This document shows positions 35,650 through 44,249 of a DNA stretch of 64,000 nucleotides, one piece after another. The notes below the pieces were generated by a model. It ran no database searches, was not told the DNA's origin, and saw only the letters and a list, made by a program, of their open reading frames with translations. Position numbers and translations under genes: made by a program. The stretch lies in contig NZ_JACHFK010000004.1 in the NCBI RefSeq assembly GCF_014201805.1, forward strand, positions 1 through 64,000, given 5' to 3'. Positions within the stretch are counted from its first letter, which is position 1, and each line of letters opens with the position of its first letter. This DNA comes from Deinococcus metalli (lineage in GTDB: Bacteria; Deinococcota; Deinococci; Deinococcales; Deinococcaceae).

Positions 35650-36634
35650 CCGGACGTCCGTTCCACAGCGGGTCGAGGACGCCGGCGACCTCGTGCGGCT
35701 GGTGCGCCGCGTCTGGGAGGACAAGGCCATCGGCCTGATCTCCGGCCACTACGCGCACAACACGCCTGTGCATCTGCCGGACGCCGAGCTGTACGGCCGT
35801 GAAGCGCTCGTGGCGCGCACCCTGCGGACGCTCGCCACCTTTCCTGACGTGCGGCTACACAGTGACGAGGTGATCGCCGGCAGCGACGCGGAGGGCCTGC
35901 ACACGTCGCACCGGCTCACGGTCAGCGGGCACCACCTCGGGCACGCGCTGTACGGGGCGCCGACCGGCCGGCGGGTGCACTGGCGCAGCATTACCCAGCG
36001 CCGCGTGCAGGGGGGGCGGGTCGTCGAGGAATGGAGTGTGCACAACGAACTCGCCGTCGTGCGGCAGCTCGGCCTGGATGAGTGGGCAGTGGCCCGCGCC
36101 CACGTGCAGGCCGATGCCGAGGCCGGCACGCGGCCGCTCGATGCTGGCGTGGGCGAGGTCGTGCGGGGCACTGGGCAGGACGCCCCGCCCAATCCCACGG
36201 ACAGCGCACCCCGGCTGCCCGACGCGCTGCCGGGCTGGATCGCCGCCGTGGTGTGGAACGCCCGCCGGCTCGACCTCGCCCACGCGTGCTACGCGCCGGA
36301 CGCCACCGTCCGGGTGCCGGGTTACCGCCGGCTGACCGGCCCGGAGGGGCTGGCCCGCTACGTGCTGGAGTGGCTCGCCGCCTTCCCCGACGGCGCCATG
36401 CACGTCGAGCATGTCTCCAGCGCCGAGCACGGCCGCGGTGTCCTCGTCGCCGCGCGCTGGACGTTCCTGGGCACCCACACGGGGGCTGGCCTCTACGGCC
36501 CCCCCACCGGCCGGCGCGTACGCATCGCCGGCATCAGCCACTACGACGTCGTGGCCGGGCGCATCCGGCGCGAGGACATGGTCTGGAACGAACTCGCGCT
36601 GCTCCGGCAGCTGTGCGTTCCCTCCACGCCCTGA
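35612..36634 (+). CDS. Double NTF2/SnoaL-like domain protein, copy C (divergent)
   Basis: 340 aa, starting with a GTG inside the end of copy B (38-nt overlap) after a GGGAGG site at 35601-35606. It keeps the same architecture: a first domain with RVWEDKAIGLISGHYAHNTPVH and a second ending in PTGRRVRIAGISHYDVVAGRI. It lacks the N-terminal FDFADRPDYSDFV segment and is far more diverged. The three genes form one translationally linked set between the transporter and the second HisD-like gene. Confidence 0.72.
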   Translation: MTSNRRPATPDSDRTSVPQRVEDAGDLVRLVRRVWEDKAIGLISGHYAHNTPVHLPDAELYGREALVARTLRTLATFPDVRLHSDEVIAGSDAEGLHTSHRLTVSGHHLGHALYGAPTGRRVHWRSITQRRVQGGRVVEEWSVHNELAVVRQLGLDEWAVARAHVQADAEAGTRPLDAGVGEVVRGTGQDAPPNPTDSAPRLPDALPGWIAAVVWNARRLDLAHACYAPDATVRVPGYRRLTGPEGLARYVLEWLAAFPDGAMHVEHVSSAEHGRGVLVAARWTFLGTHTGAGLYGPPTGRRVRIAGISHYDVVAGRIRREDMVWNELALLRQLCVPSTP

Positions 36635-36653
36635 ACCCACCACAGGAGTTCAC

Positions 36654-37922
36654 ATGGAATACTTCAAGAAAGCCCCGCCGCAACCCGCCGCCGTCACCCA
36701 GGAAATCCAGGACACGGTCTCGCAGATCATCCGGGACGTCGAGCGAGAGGGCGTGGACGCCGTGCGGCGCTACAGCGAGAGGTTCGACGGCTTTGCTCCG
36801 GCCGAGTTCCGGCTCTCGGAGGCCGACATCCGCACGCAGCTCGGCACGCTCGACGAGTCGGTGACGCGGGCCATCGACTTCAGCATCGCGCAGGTCAAGC
36901 ACTTTGCCGAGGCGCAGCGCCGCACCCTGATCGACTTCGAGGAGGAGACGCTGCCCGGCGTCACCATCGGCCAGAAGCAGATTCCGGTGCAGGCGGTGGG
37001 CTCGTACATTCCGGGCGGGCGTTACCCCATTCTGGCGTCGGCGGTCATGACCATCGGCGTGCCGAAGGTGGCGGGCGTGGAGCGCATCGTGGCGTGTGCG
37101 CCCATCCAGCGCGGCACCGGCCGGGTGAACGCCCTGCAGCTGTACGGCATGGTGCACAGCGGCGCGGACGAGATCTACGCCATCGGCGGCGCGCAGGCGC
37201 TGGCGGCCATGGCCTTCGGGCTGGACGGCGCGCCGCCCCTGGCGGCCGTGGACATGATCGTCGGTGCCGGCAACGCCTACGTGGCCGAGGCCAAGCGTCA
37301 GCTCTTCGGCGTGGTGGGCATCGACCTGCTGGCCGGCCCCACCGAGATCTGCATCCTGGCCGACGACTCGGCCGACCCGGAGTTCGTGGCGGCGGACCTG
37401 CTGGCCCAGGCGGAACACGGCACGAACTCGCAGTCGGTGCTGATCACCACCTCACGCGCGCTGGCCGAGGCCGTCACGCGCGAGATCGACTGCCAGCTCG
37501 CGGCGCTGCCCACCGCCGACGCGGCCGGGGCGTCGTGGCGCGACTACGGCGAGATCCTGCTGGTCGAGGACGACGAGGAGATGGTGCGCGTCTCCGATCA
37601 GGTGGCGTCCGAGCACCTGGAAGTGCAGACGCGCGACCCCGAGTGGTACCTGGCGCGGCTGAAGAACTACGGCTCGCTGTTCCTGGGACGCAACGCCACC
37701 GTCGCGTACGGCGACAAGGGCATCGGCACGAACCACGTGCTGCCCACGGGCCGCGCGGCGCGCTACACCGGCGGCCTGTGGGTCGGCAAATTCATCAAGA
37801 CCGTGACGTGGCAGCGCGTCAGCGACGCGGCGAACCACACGGTCGCGCCCCCATTCATCACCATGGCCGACACCGAGGGCATGGTCGGGCACGCCGACTC
37901 CATGCGCCTGCGGGTGCGGTAG
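36654..37922 (+). CDS. HisD-like dehydrogenase, paralogue 2 (probably catabolic)
   Basis: 422 aa with an AGGAG site at 36643-36647. The HisD catalytic set is intact: QAEHG, ASEH, GDKGIGTNH and, near the end, EGMVGHAD. It is related to but clearly different from paralogue 1 in the leftward operon; both share [12 protein letters not shown](I/L)KTVT, unlike biosynthetic enzymes. Two such enzymes under one operator system suggest two successive or stereospecific alcohol oxidations. It is 3 nt from the nitrilase-family gene. Confidence 0.85.
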   Translation: MEYFKKAPPQPAAVTQEIQDTVSQIIRDVEREGVDAVRRYSERFDGFAPAEFRLSEADIRTQLGTLDESVTRAIDFSIAQVKHFAEAQRRTLIDFEEETLPGVTIGQKQIPVQAVGSYIPGGRYPILASAVMTIGVPKVAGVERIVACAPIQRGTGRVNALQLYGMVHSGADEIYAIGGAQALAAMAFGLDGAPPLAAVDMIVGAGNAYVAEAKRQLFGVVGIDLLAGPTEICILADDSADPEFVAADLLAQAEHGTNSQSVLITTSRALAEAVTREIDCQLAALPTADAAGASWRDYGEILLVEDDEEMVRVSDQVASEHLEVQTRDPEWYLARLKNYGSLFLGRNATVAYGDKGIGTNHVLPTGRAARYTGGLWVGKFIKTVTWQRVSDAANHTVAPPFITMADTEGMVGHADSMRLRVR

Positions 37923-37925
37923 GCC

Positions 37926-38831
37926 ATGTCCCGCGCGCTGCCCCTCGCGGCCGTGCAGGCAATGCCCCTCACCGGCCCGCAGCCGGAGGCCCGTTTCGCG
38001 GAGGACGTGCAGCGCGTGGCGCGGAGTTTTCCCCAGTCGCAGCTGATCGTCTATCCCGAACTGCACCTGCACGGAGACGCGGCCACCGCCGGGGAGTACC
38101 GCGCGCTGGCCGAGCCGCTGTCCGGCCCCCGCGTTCGCGCGCTGGCCGAGCTGGCGGGCGACCTGGGCGTGTGGCTGATTCCCGGAACGGTCTGCGAGCT
38201 GGGCGAAGGGAACGAGGTCTTCGACACGGCGGTCGTCCTGTCGCCGGAGGGTCAGCTCGCCGCGTCGTACCGCAAGGTGTTCCCATGGCGGCCCTATGAA
38301 CCCTTCGATGCCGGCGACCGTTTCGTGGTCTTCGACCTGCCGGGGGTGGGCCGGGCGGGGCTGAACGTCTGCTACGACGCGTGGTTCCCGGAGGTCACCC
38401 GGCACCTGGCGTGGATGGGCGCGGAGGTCGTGTTCAACGTCGTCAAGACGACGACCTGCGACCGCCCGCAGGAGGTGGTGCTGGCCCGCGCGAACGCCAT
38501 CGTGAACCAGGTGTTCGTGGTGAGCATCAATGCTGCCGGGCCAGTCGGCACCGGCCAGAGCGTGATCGTCGATCCCGAGGGTCTGGTGCGGGTGCACAGC
38601 GCGGACGGCGCCACGGTGCTGACCGACGTCGTCGACCTTGACCATGTGTCGCGGGTGCGCCGCTACGGCACCGTCGGTCTGACCCGGCCGTGGTCGCAGT
38701 TCGTGCCGGGCGATCCGCCGCTGGCGCTGCCGCTGTACGGCGGACAGATCGATCCGGGCCGCTGGGCGCCGGGCGACGGGGATTCCGGGCCGAAGGACGG
38801 CGGCCGGTCCGGCGATCCTTCCCAGAGTTAG
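37926..38831 (+). CDS. Carbon-nitrogen hydrolase (nitrilase superfamily)
   Basis: 301 aa. The Glu-Lys-Cys triad is complete: Glu in VYPELHLHG, Lys in SYRKVFPW, and Cys in LNVCYDAWFPE. The fold suits an amidase or carbamoylase rather than a true nitrilase, although that cannot be settled here. It is the last clear gene of the rightward operon, which hints that the imported compound or an intermediate has an amide or carbamoyl nitrogen. Confidence 0.87.
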   Translation: MSRALPLAAVQAMPLTGPQPEARFAEDVQRVARSFPQSQLIVYPELHLHGDAATAGEYRALAEPLSGPRVRALAELAGDLGVWLIPGTVCELGEGNEVFDTAVVLSPEGQLAASYRKVFPWRPYEPFDAGDRFVVFDLPGVGRAGLNVCYDAWFPEVTRHLAWMGAEVVFNVVKTTTCDRPQEVVLARANAIVNQVFVVSINAAGPVGTGQSVIVDPEGLVRVHSADGATVLTDVVDLDHVSRVRRYGTVGLTRPWSQFVPGDPPLALPLYGGQIDPGRWAPGDGDSGPKDGGRSGDPSQS

Positions 38832-38864
38832 TCCCGTGGGCCCAGGAGCACCCCGTGCGGCAGG

Positions 38865-39842
38865 ATGACTGGCATGGCCCACGAACACCTTGCTGCTCCG
38901 CCCGAGGCCGTGAACGCTGACGCCCGGCGTCTGGACGCCCTGAACGATCACGTCGCCACGGCGTGGCCGGATGTCACGAGCGTGCTGGTGGCCCGGCACG
39001 GCCGGGTAGTGACGGAGCGGTACTTCGGCATCACGCCGGGTGCCGCGCAGGACGTCCAGTCGGTCACCAAGAGCGCCGTGTCGCTGCTGGTGGGCGCGGC
39101 GCTGGACCGGGGCCACTTCCGCCACCTCGACCAGCCCGTCTTGTCCCTCCTGCCGCCCGAGCTGGGCGCGGCGGAGGACGCGCGCTGGCACGACGTCACC
39201 CTCCGTCACCTGTTGACCATGACCGGCGGCGTGCCCTCCGAACTGGGGGACCCCGCCTACGACGAGGCCTTCATGGCCAGCGACGACCCGGTCCGCTTCA
39301 CCCTGGCGCAGCCGCTGGTCTGCGCGCCGGGGCAGGCCTTCCACTACTCCAACGGGGGCGTTCACGTTCTCGGCGCCGCGCTGACGCACGCGACCGGGCG
39401 CGATCTGGCCGCCTTCGCTCAGGACACGCTGTTTACGCCGCTGGGCATCGCGGCCCCGGTGTGGCCGAGGGACGCCCAGGGGCGCCCGCTGGCCTACGGC
39501 GGCCTGCTCCTGCCGCCGCGCGACCTGCTGCGCGTGGGGTTGCTCATGGCAAACCGCGGCGTCTGGGCCGGCACCCAGCTCATTCCCCGCGCGTGGATCG
39601 ACGGCGCCACGCGGCCTCACGTTGAGGGCGCGCGGTGGATGGAGTGCCTGCCCGGCTACGGGTGGCTGTGGTGGTCGGCGCGCGAGCACGGCGCCGAGGC
39701 GTGGTACGCCACCGGGTACGGCGGCCAGTACGTGGCCGTGTTCCCAGCCCTGGAACTCGTCGTGGTGATGACGGGCCGAGTCACGGCCCATCCAAACCAC
39801 CGCCACCTGATCGCGCACGTGCTGGAGGCCTTCAAGCGCTGA
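38865..39842 (+). CDS. Serine hydrolase, class C beta-lactamase family
   Basis: 325 aa. The nucleophile motif SxxK is SVTK, the second motif Tyr-x-Asn is YSN in FHYSNGG, and a late GYGGQY loop replaces the KTG box. There is no signal peptide, so it is probably a cytoplasmic esterase or peptidase rather than an antibiotic-resistance enzyme. In-frame ATGs at 38865 and 38874 are both possible. It follows the nitrilase gene by 33 bp and could be the last member of the island operon. Confidence 0.82.
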   Translation: MTGMAHEHLAAPPEAVNADARRLDALNDHVATAWPDVTSVLVARHGRVVTERYFGITPGAAQDVQSVTKSAVSLLVGAALDRGHFRHLDQPVLSLLPPELGAAEDARWHDVTLRHLLTMTGGVPSELGDPAYDEAFMASDDPVRFTLAQPLVCAPGQAFHYSNGGVHVLGAALTHATGRDLAAFAQDTLFTPLGIAAPVWPRDAQGRPLAYGGLLLPPRDLLRVGLLMANRGVWAGTQLIPRAWIDGATRPHVEGARWMECLPGYGWLWWSAREHGAEAWYATGYGGQYVAVFPALELVVVMTGRVTAHPNHRHLIAHVLEAFKR

Positions 39843-40143
39843 GCCGGGTTGTCCCGAGTGCTCGCCTGAAGCGCTGACTGGCCGGCCCCGCGCCCATCGA
39901 CCAGACCCGGTGCATCCCGGCGCCGGTCCCTTATTTGGTCCTGCCGCTGCCGCAGTTCATAGGGTGTCGAAGCAGCACGGCCGCCCTGAAGGCCGTTGGC
40001 CTGGTGAGCAGCGCGACAGGAACAGCTCCGGCCGGCTGGAGCGTGAGCGGCTCGACCCGGTCGGCGGCGACCTGCTCCGTGAGCTGCTGACGCCCGATCC
40101 CGCCGTGGTCCACCGAAGCAGACCGGCCTGTTAGGATCGCGGC
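39843..40143. other. Intergenic region before arsC
   Basis: 301 bp with no supportable gene. Its right end carries the arsC promoter box TAGGAT at 40132-40137. The rest is GC-rich sequence in which I find no strong hairpin, palindrome or remnant of a known gene. Confidence 0.4.
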
Positions 40144-40605
40144 ATGGTCCGCGTCTTGATCCTGTGCACGCACAACTCCGCCCGCAGCCAGATGGCCGAG
40201 GCACTCACCCGAGACGCGGCGCGCCGGGCCGGACTCGATCTGGACGTCCACTCGGCCGGCACCGAGGCCACGCGGGTCAAGCCGGACGCGACCGCCGTGA
40301 TGGCCGAACTCGGCCTGAGTCTGGATGCCCACACCAGCAAGACGCTGGACGCCGTTCCCGATCCCTGGGCCTTCGATTACGTCGTCACGGTGTGCGACAG
40401 CGCGGCCGAGGCGTGCCCCGCATACCCGGCGCGCACGACTCGCCTTCACTACCCCGCCGTGGACCCCAGCGGCGGCAGCCTCGACCGCTGGCGGGCAGTG
40501 CGGGACCAGCTCCAGCGCCAGTTCACGGCCTTCGTGGAGGCGCTGAAGGCCGGACGGTCGGTGCCCCCCAGTTACGACGACAGCCCCGCGGTGACCGTGA
40601 CGTAA
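40144..40605 (+). CDS. arsC: Arsenate reductase, low-molecular-weight phosphatase type
   Basis: 153 aa. The P-loop CTHNSARSQ (consensus CX5R) near residue 10 and the redox-type cysteine region (TVCDSAAEACP) match thioredoxin-linked ArsC proteins, which reduce arsenate to arsenite. TAGGAT at 40132-40137 lies 6 nt before the ATG, a leaderless arrangement. No arsR or efflux gene is adjacent, so it is a solitary copy. A low-molecular-weight protein tyrosine phosphatase is the alternative, but the second cysteine pair favours ArsC. Confidence 0.85.
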   Translation: MVRVLILCTHNSARSQMAEALTRDAARRAGLDLDVHSAGTEATRVKPDATAVMAELGLSLDAHTSKTLDAVPDPWAFDYVVTVCDSAAEACPAYPARTTRLHYPAVDPSGGSLDRWRAVRDQLQRQFTAFVEALKAGRSVPPSYDDSPAVTVT

Positions 40606-40635
40606 ACCGCCCCGCCGATCTGTTGGCGGGGCGGT
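40606..40635. terminator. Bidirectional stem-loop terminator
   Basis: ACCGCCCCGCC and its perfect complement enclose an 8-nt loop directly after the arsC stop. The next gene converges from the right and ends at 40697, so the hairpin can serve both. No T tract follows. Confidence 0.65.
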
Positions 40636-40696
40636 GGTCCGCTGCACTCCCGGTCGAGCCAGGGAGATTCAGAGCGGACGGGGGACGCTCAGCGCC

Positions 40697-41143
40697 TCAC
40701 TTCCCCTTGCGCGGAGCGGGTTTGCGGGTGGACGCACTGCCCTTGCGGGATTTCCCGAGGGTCTGTCCCTTGGTAAAGCTCGACTGCATCTTCTGACGGG
40801 TGGCTTCGGCCAGCGCCTTGAAGTCCACCAGGCCCGCCTCGATGTTCTCCAGCGTGGGCTTGACGGTGCCGCCCCGGCGGCTGACCGCCAGCTCCTTGTT
40901 CATGTCGGCAAACCACGCCTCGTACGCGGGCGTGACCTCAATGATCATGTCCCGGACATCGCGCCGGTAGGTGTCTTCCTCGCCGCGGCGGCTGAACTCT
41001 TTCGGCAGCGTGAAGCGGGCCGGCAGATCGGCCGCCTCCACCGTCCCGTCGCGCACGGCCGCGCGGAGTTCCTTGACGAAGGTATCGCTGCGCTGCGCAT
41101 TGACGAGTTTCTTGATTTCAGTGCTGAGCGTGACATAGGCCAT
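40697..41143 (-). CDS. Hypothetical protein with basic C-terminal tail
   Basis: 148 aa, not recognised. A predicted helical body (residues 1-118) is followed by a Lys/Arg/Ser-rich tail of about 30 residues (KGQTLGKSRKGSAS and onwards), which suggests binding to nucleic acid or another polyanion. TATTCT ends 7 nt before the ATG, again a leaderless-type start. It stands alone. Confidence 0.65.
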   Translation of the reverse strand: MAYVTLSTEIKKLVNAQRSDTFVKELRAAVRDGTVEAADLPARFTLPKEFSRRGEEDTYRRDVRDMIIEVTPAYEAWFADMNKELAVSRRGGTVKPTLENIEAGLVDFKALAEATRQKMQSSFTKGQTLGKSRKGSASTRKPAPRKGK

Positions 41144-41361
41144 ATCGAGGAGAATACGTGAAAAATGGTGGCGTGCACTTATCTACCAGCTCCACTGTTG
41201 CCCGGTACTTTCATCGATCTTTTAAGATGTGAGGCGCCGATATTGAAAGCCAGGTGTGTAGCGGGCTTGATCCGCGCCGGGCCTAGGATATTGAGAGCGT
41301 TTCTCGATTCTGTGTGCGGTTGACGACAGGTCCGGGCCGCTCTGTATGCCACTGTGCCGGT

Positions 41362-41562
41362 ATGACCTTCAAAGTTGGGGACAAGGTGCGGTGGAGTAGC
41401 CACGGGGCAGAGGCGCACGGGAAGGTGGTGCGGGTGGCCCACGAGGACGGCGAGATCGCGGGCTTCCAATACCGGGCGAGCCGGGATGATCCGCGGTACA
41501 TCGTCGAACTCGAGGACGGCCGTCACGCCGCGCACACAGAACACGCCCTGAAACGGGTGTAG
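41362..41562 (+). CDS. HVA1/DUF2945 family small protein
   Basis: 66 aa. FKVGDKVRWSSHGAEAHGKVVRV at the start and RYIVELEDGRHAAHTEHALKRV at the end match the small Tudor-like HVA1 (DUF2945) proteins. They are compact beta barrels of unknown role found in many bacteria. The ATG at 41362 starts right at the domain. The 218-bp region before it is less GC-rich than its surroundings and shows no clear promoter. Confidence 0.8.
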   Translation: MTFKVGDKVRWSSHGAEAHGKVVRVAHEDGEIAGFQYRASRDDPRYIVELEDGRHAAHTEHALKRV

Positions 41563-41649
41563 GTCCACGTCCGCTCCACGGCGCGCAACTTGCTTGAGCG
41601 AGCGTCATCTTCTATCCGTGCCCCGCCCGGAGAGACAGTTGCCCCCCTG

Positions 41650-41938
41650 ATGATCTTCCGGCTGGACAAACTGATCCGCTCGCCCAGGCTGTGCGACGGC
41701 TTCACGTGGCACCCGCGGCCCTGCGTAGACCCTGACGGCACCCGGCTGAACAAGGGCTGGTTCACGGGGCCGTCAGGAGTTCTTCCGGCCGTATCTGGAG
41801 TGGACGTTCATCGCAGAATCGTACGACTACTGCGCGGCCCATAGCACCGCGAACCCCGCCTCGATGATCGGCAATGGCGGCGTCAGTGTGTCCGGAGTTG
41901 GCCCGGCTGTGCCGCAGACGTTGTGCCCTGCACGCTGA
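41650..41938 (+). pseudogene. Probable small gene with a one-base frameshift
   Basis: From the ATG at 41650 the frame reads MIFRLDKLIRSPRLCDGF and onwards with strongly G/C third positions until GWFTG near 41770. Coding character then switches to another frame, which continues RQEFFRPYLEWTFIAESYDY and ends at TGA 41936-41938. Removing one C in the run at about 41768-41772 would join them. The old frame after this point has poor codon use and stops soon. The gene is unrecognised, and its end overlaps the GH15 gene tail by 56 nt. It may be a decayed gene or a sequencing error. Confidence 0.4.
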
Positions 41939-44249
41939 CGTGGTGGTCGGTGCCCTCCCAGCCGCTCTCGAAGCGGCGGGTGAACTGCACCGAGCCGCGG
42001 CCGGTCAGCGCGTCCCGTCCCAGGCGCACCAGCCACACCCCGAAGGATCCCGGCGCGGCCTCGACGTCCTGCACGTCCTGCCAGCCGTCCCAGCCCACGT
42101 GCAGCGTGAATGGCACAGGGCTTTCGACGGTCAGGGCGCGGCCCGCCGGGAGGACGGTGAAGGGCGTCTCGTTGCGCCAGCGCCACTCGGCGGCCGGGCG
42201 CGGCGTGGCGTAGCGTTCCTCCACGCTGGCGAGCAGCTCTGCCGGGCGGCCACTGTGCCGCGCGATCAGCAGTTTCAGGAACTCCGCGTGCGCCCACACG
42301 AGCGGCATGGCGCTCCCCGACGGCCGGCCGGGTTGCAGGCCCCACTCCGGCAGGGCCGGGCCGTTCCAGACCTGCTCGGGCAGCAGACCGCCCGGACTCG
42401 CGCAGCGCGCGATGACCTCCAGGTACGGCAGGGGGTCCTCGCCAGCCTGCAGGGCGAGGTGGCCGCGCTCGCCGCTCAGCAGCGGCCACAGGCGGCCCCG
42501 GCCGCTGCCGTCGTAGGGCCGGCCGTCGTCGTACTCACCGTAGCCGTCGCCGTTGTAGCGGTGGTAGAGGGGGCCGCTGGGCGTGTCCTCGCGAAGCAGG
42601 TGGTCCACCACGCGCACGGTGTCGCGCACGCGCTCGTCGGTGGCGGCGCGCAGGCCCAGGCGCGGCAGGTACGAGAAATCCAGGCTGACCAGCGCAGACG
42701 CTGGCACCGTTTCTCCCATGCGGTTGCGCAGCAGCACCTGCCCGGTCACGCCGCCCTCCTGCTGCGGCGGGGCGAGACGCACGTAGTAGCCGGACACCCC
42801 CAGCTCCTGCGCCAGCGGCGTGCCGGTCACGTAGCACCAGCTGTCCAGCCGCTCGTTCCACTCGTCCGCGAGGCGCAGGGCGTCGTCGCGCTCCTCGCCG
42901 GTCAGCCACGTGGCCCCCGCCACCAGCGCGGCCACGGCCACCGCCACCGTGAAGGGATTCACGCCGGGGTTCTCCTCCCAGCGGTCCTGGTCGCTGGTGG
43001 GCCCGGTGCGGGCCACGAAGCCCAGCGCGCGGCGCACCATGTCGGTGGTGCCGCTCACCTCGGCGCTGCCCAGTTCACGCAGTTTCGCGGCCAGCAGTAC
43101 GGGGAAGGCCGTCTCGTCCAGTTGCAGGCCGGTCCAGTACGGATCGCCGCTGGGGTAGTTGTTCTGCGGCCAGTGCCCGTCCGCCTGCTGTGTGGCGATG
43201 AAGCGCGCCAGGATGCGCCGCGCGTCCTCGATCTGGTCCGCGGCGATCAGGGCGAAGGCCGCGAGGGTCGCGTCGCGCGGCCACACCAGGTGGTAGCCGC
43301 CCAGCGCATCCGTGTGGTTGCCCCATGGGGTGCTGAGGCTGGCGACGACGGCGCCCGGATACGTGCGGTCCTCGTGCATGCGCAGCACCGCCGCGCTGAA
43401 CTGCGCCAGGTGGCCCAGCGTGGCGTCCGGCGCGGGAATACGCAGCGGTTGCGCCCACGTGCTCCACGCCTGCACGCACGCCGTGCGGGCCGCGTCGGGC
43501 CCCTCGGCCAGGCTGGAGCGCGCCAGCGTCCACGCGCCGCGCGCGGTGTTGGAAAAGCCCAGCGCGACCGTGCCGTGCGCCGCGCCCAGTTCCGCGCTGA
43601 GGGCCACGTTGCCCGGCCCGGCCCGGGTGTACGCCCACGTGAGTTCGCCGTGCGCGTGCAGGTCCTGCCAGCCGTCCGAGGTGCCCACCACCCCGGCCGA
43701 CGCGTGCGTGAACGGCACGTCCGCCGCGACGCACAGCACGTGCCGGTGCTGGTGGGCGAACAGCGCGCCGTCCACCCACGCCACGTTCTCGGGCGTACTG
43801 GCGTCCAGGTGCGGCGACACGATCATCACCACGCGGTACGGCCCGCGCAGCGCGTAGCGCAGCAGCAGCGCGTCGCGCAGCGGGTCCGGGATCACCTCCA
43901 GGCTCAGCTCGTAATCCGGTCCATCGAAGCCCGGCGACGGGCGGTGGACCACGGTCGGCAGCGGCAGGTGCGGCGCGGGGGTGCTCAGTTCGTAGTGTCG
44001 TTCGCGGCGCAGGTCCACCCAGCGGCCCCCCTCGCCCACCAGGTACAGGCCCAGGTCGCGCAGCTGCGGCTGCCCGGTGGACGGCCAGTACACCTCGTTC
44101 AGCATGCCGTGGCCCAGCGTGGCCCACACGCGCGCCGGCCCCAGGCTGGTCGTCACGGAGTCCTTGTCGCTGCTGCTCCACGTGGGCGGCAGGCCCGCTC
44201 CGCCGGGCGCCGCGTGCTCGTCCCCGACGAGCGTGAAGGTGGGCATCAT
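41883..44249 (-). CDS. GH15 glucoamylase/trehalase-like glycoside hydrolase
   Basis: 788 aa without signal peptide, so intracellular. An N-terminal beta-sandwich (about 1-270) precedes the (alpha/alpha)6 barrel with GGYHLVWPRDATLAAFAL and the catalytic base Glu625 in LLPEQVWNG. The domain order is that of bacterial and archaeal GH15 enzymes, which include glucoamylases, glucodextranases and trehalases; the specificity cannot be fixed. The ATG shares a base with the glucokinase stop (TGATG). Its product, glucose, would go to the two enzymes encoded upstream. Confidence 0.88.
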   Translation of the reverse strand: MMPTFTLVGDEHAAPGGAGLPPTWSSSDKDSVTTSLGPARVWATLGHGMLNEVYWPSTGQPQLRDLGLYLVGEGGRWVDLRRERHYELSTPAPHLPLPTVVHRPSPGFDGPDYELSLEVIPDPLRDALLLRYALRGPYRVVMIVSPHLDASTPENVAWVDGALFAHQHRHVLCVAADVPFTHASAGVVGTSDGWQDLHAHGELTWAYTRAGPGNVALSAELGAAHGTVALGFSNTARGAWTLARSSLAEGPDAARTACVQAWSTWAQPLRIPAPDATLGHLAQFSAAVLRMHEDRTYPGAVVASLSTPWGNHTDALGGYHLVWPRDATLAAFALIAADQIEDARRILARFIATQQADGHWPQNNYPSGDPYWTGLQLDETAFPVLLAAKLRELGSAEVSGTTDMVRRALGFVARTGPTSDQDRWEENPGVNPFTVAVAVAALVAGATWLTGEERDDALRLADEWNERLDSWCYVTGTPLAQELGVSGYYVRLAPPQQEGGVTGQVLLRNRMGETVPASALVSLDFSYLPRLGLRAATDERVRDTVRVVDHLLREDTPSGPLYHRYNGDGYGEYDDGRPYDGSGRGRLWPLLSGERGHLALQAGEDPLPYLEVIARCASPGGLLPEQVWNGPALPEWGLQPGRPSGSAMPLVWAHAEFLKLLIARHSGRPAELLASVEERYATPRPAAEWRWRNETPFTVLPAGRALTVESPVPFTLHVGWDGWQDVQDVEAAPGSFGVWLVRLGRDALTGRGSVQFTRRFESGWEGTDHHVSVQGTTSAAQPGQLRTH

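Noticed and set aside
38865..39842. Antibiotic-resistance beta-lactamase
   Set aside because: It has SxxK and YxN but no signal peptide and no KTG box; it fits a cytoplasmic esterase or peptidase of the same fold.
39931..40647. A 238-codon minus-strand frame around arsC
   Set aside because: It is antisense to arsC over most of its length, crosses a terminator hairpin and shows no domain.
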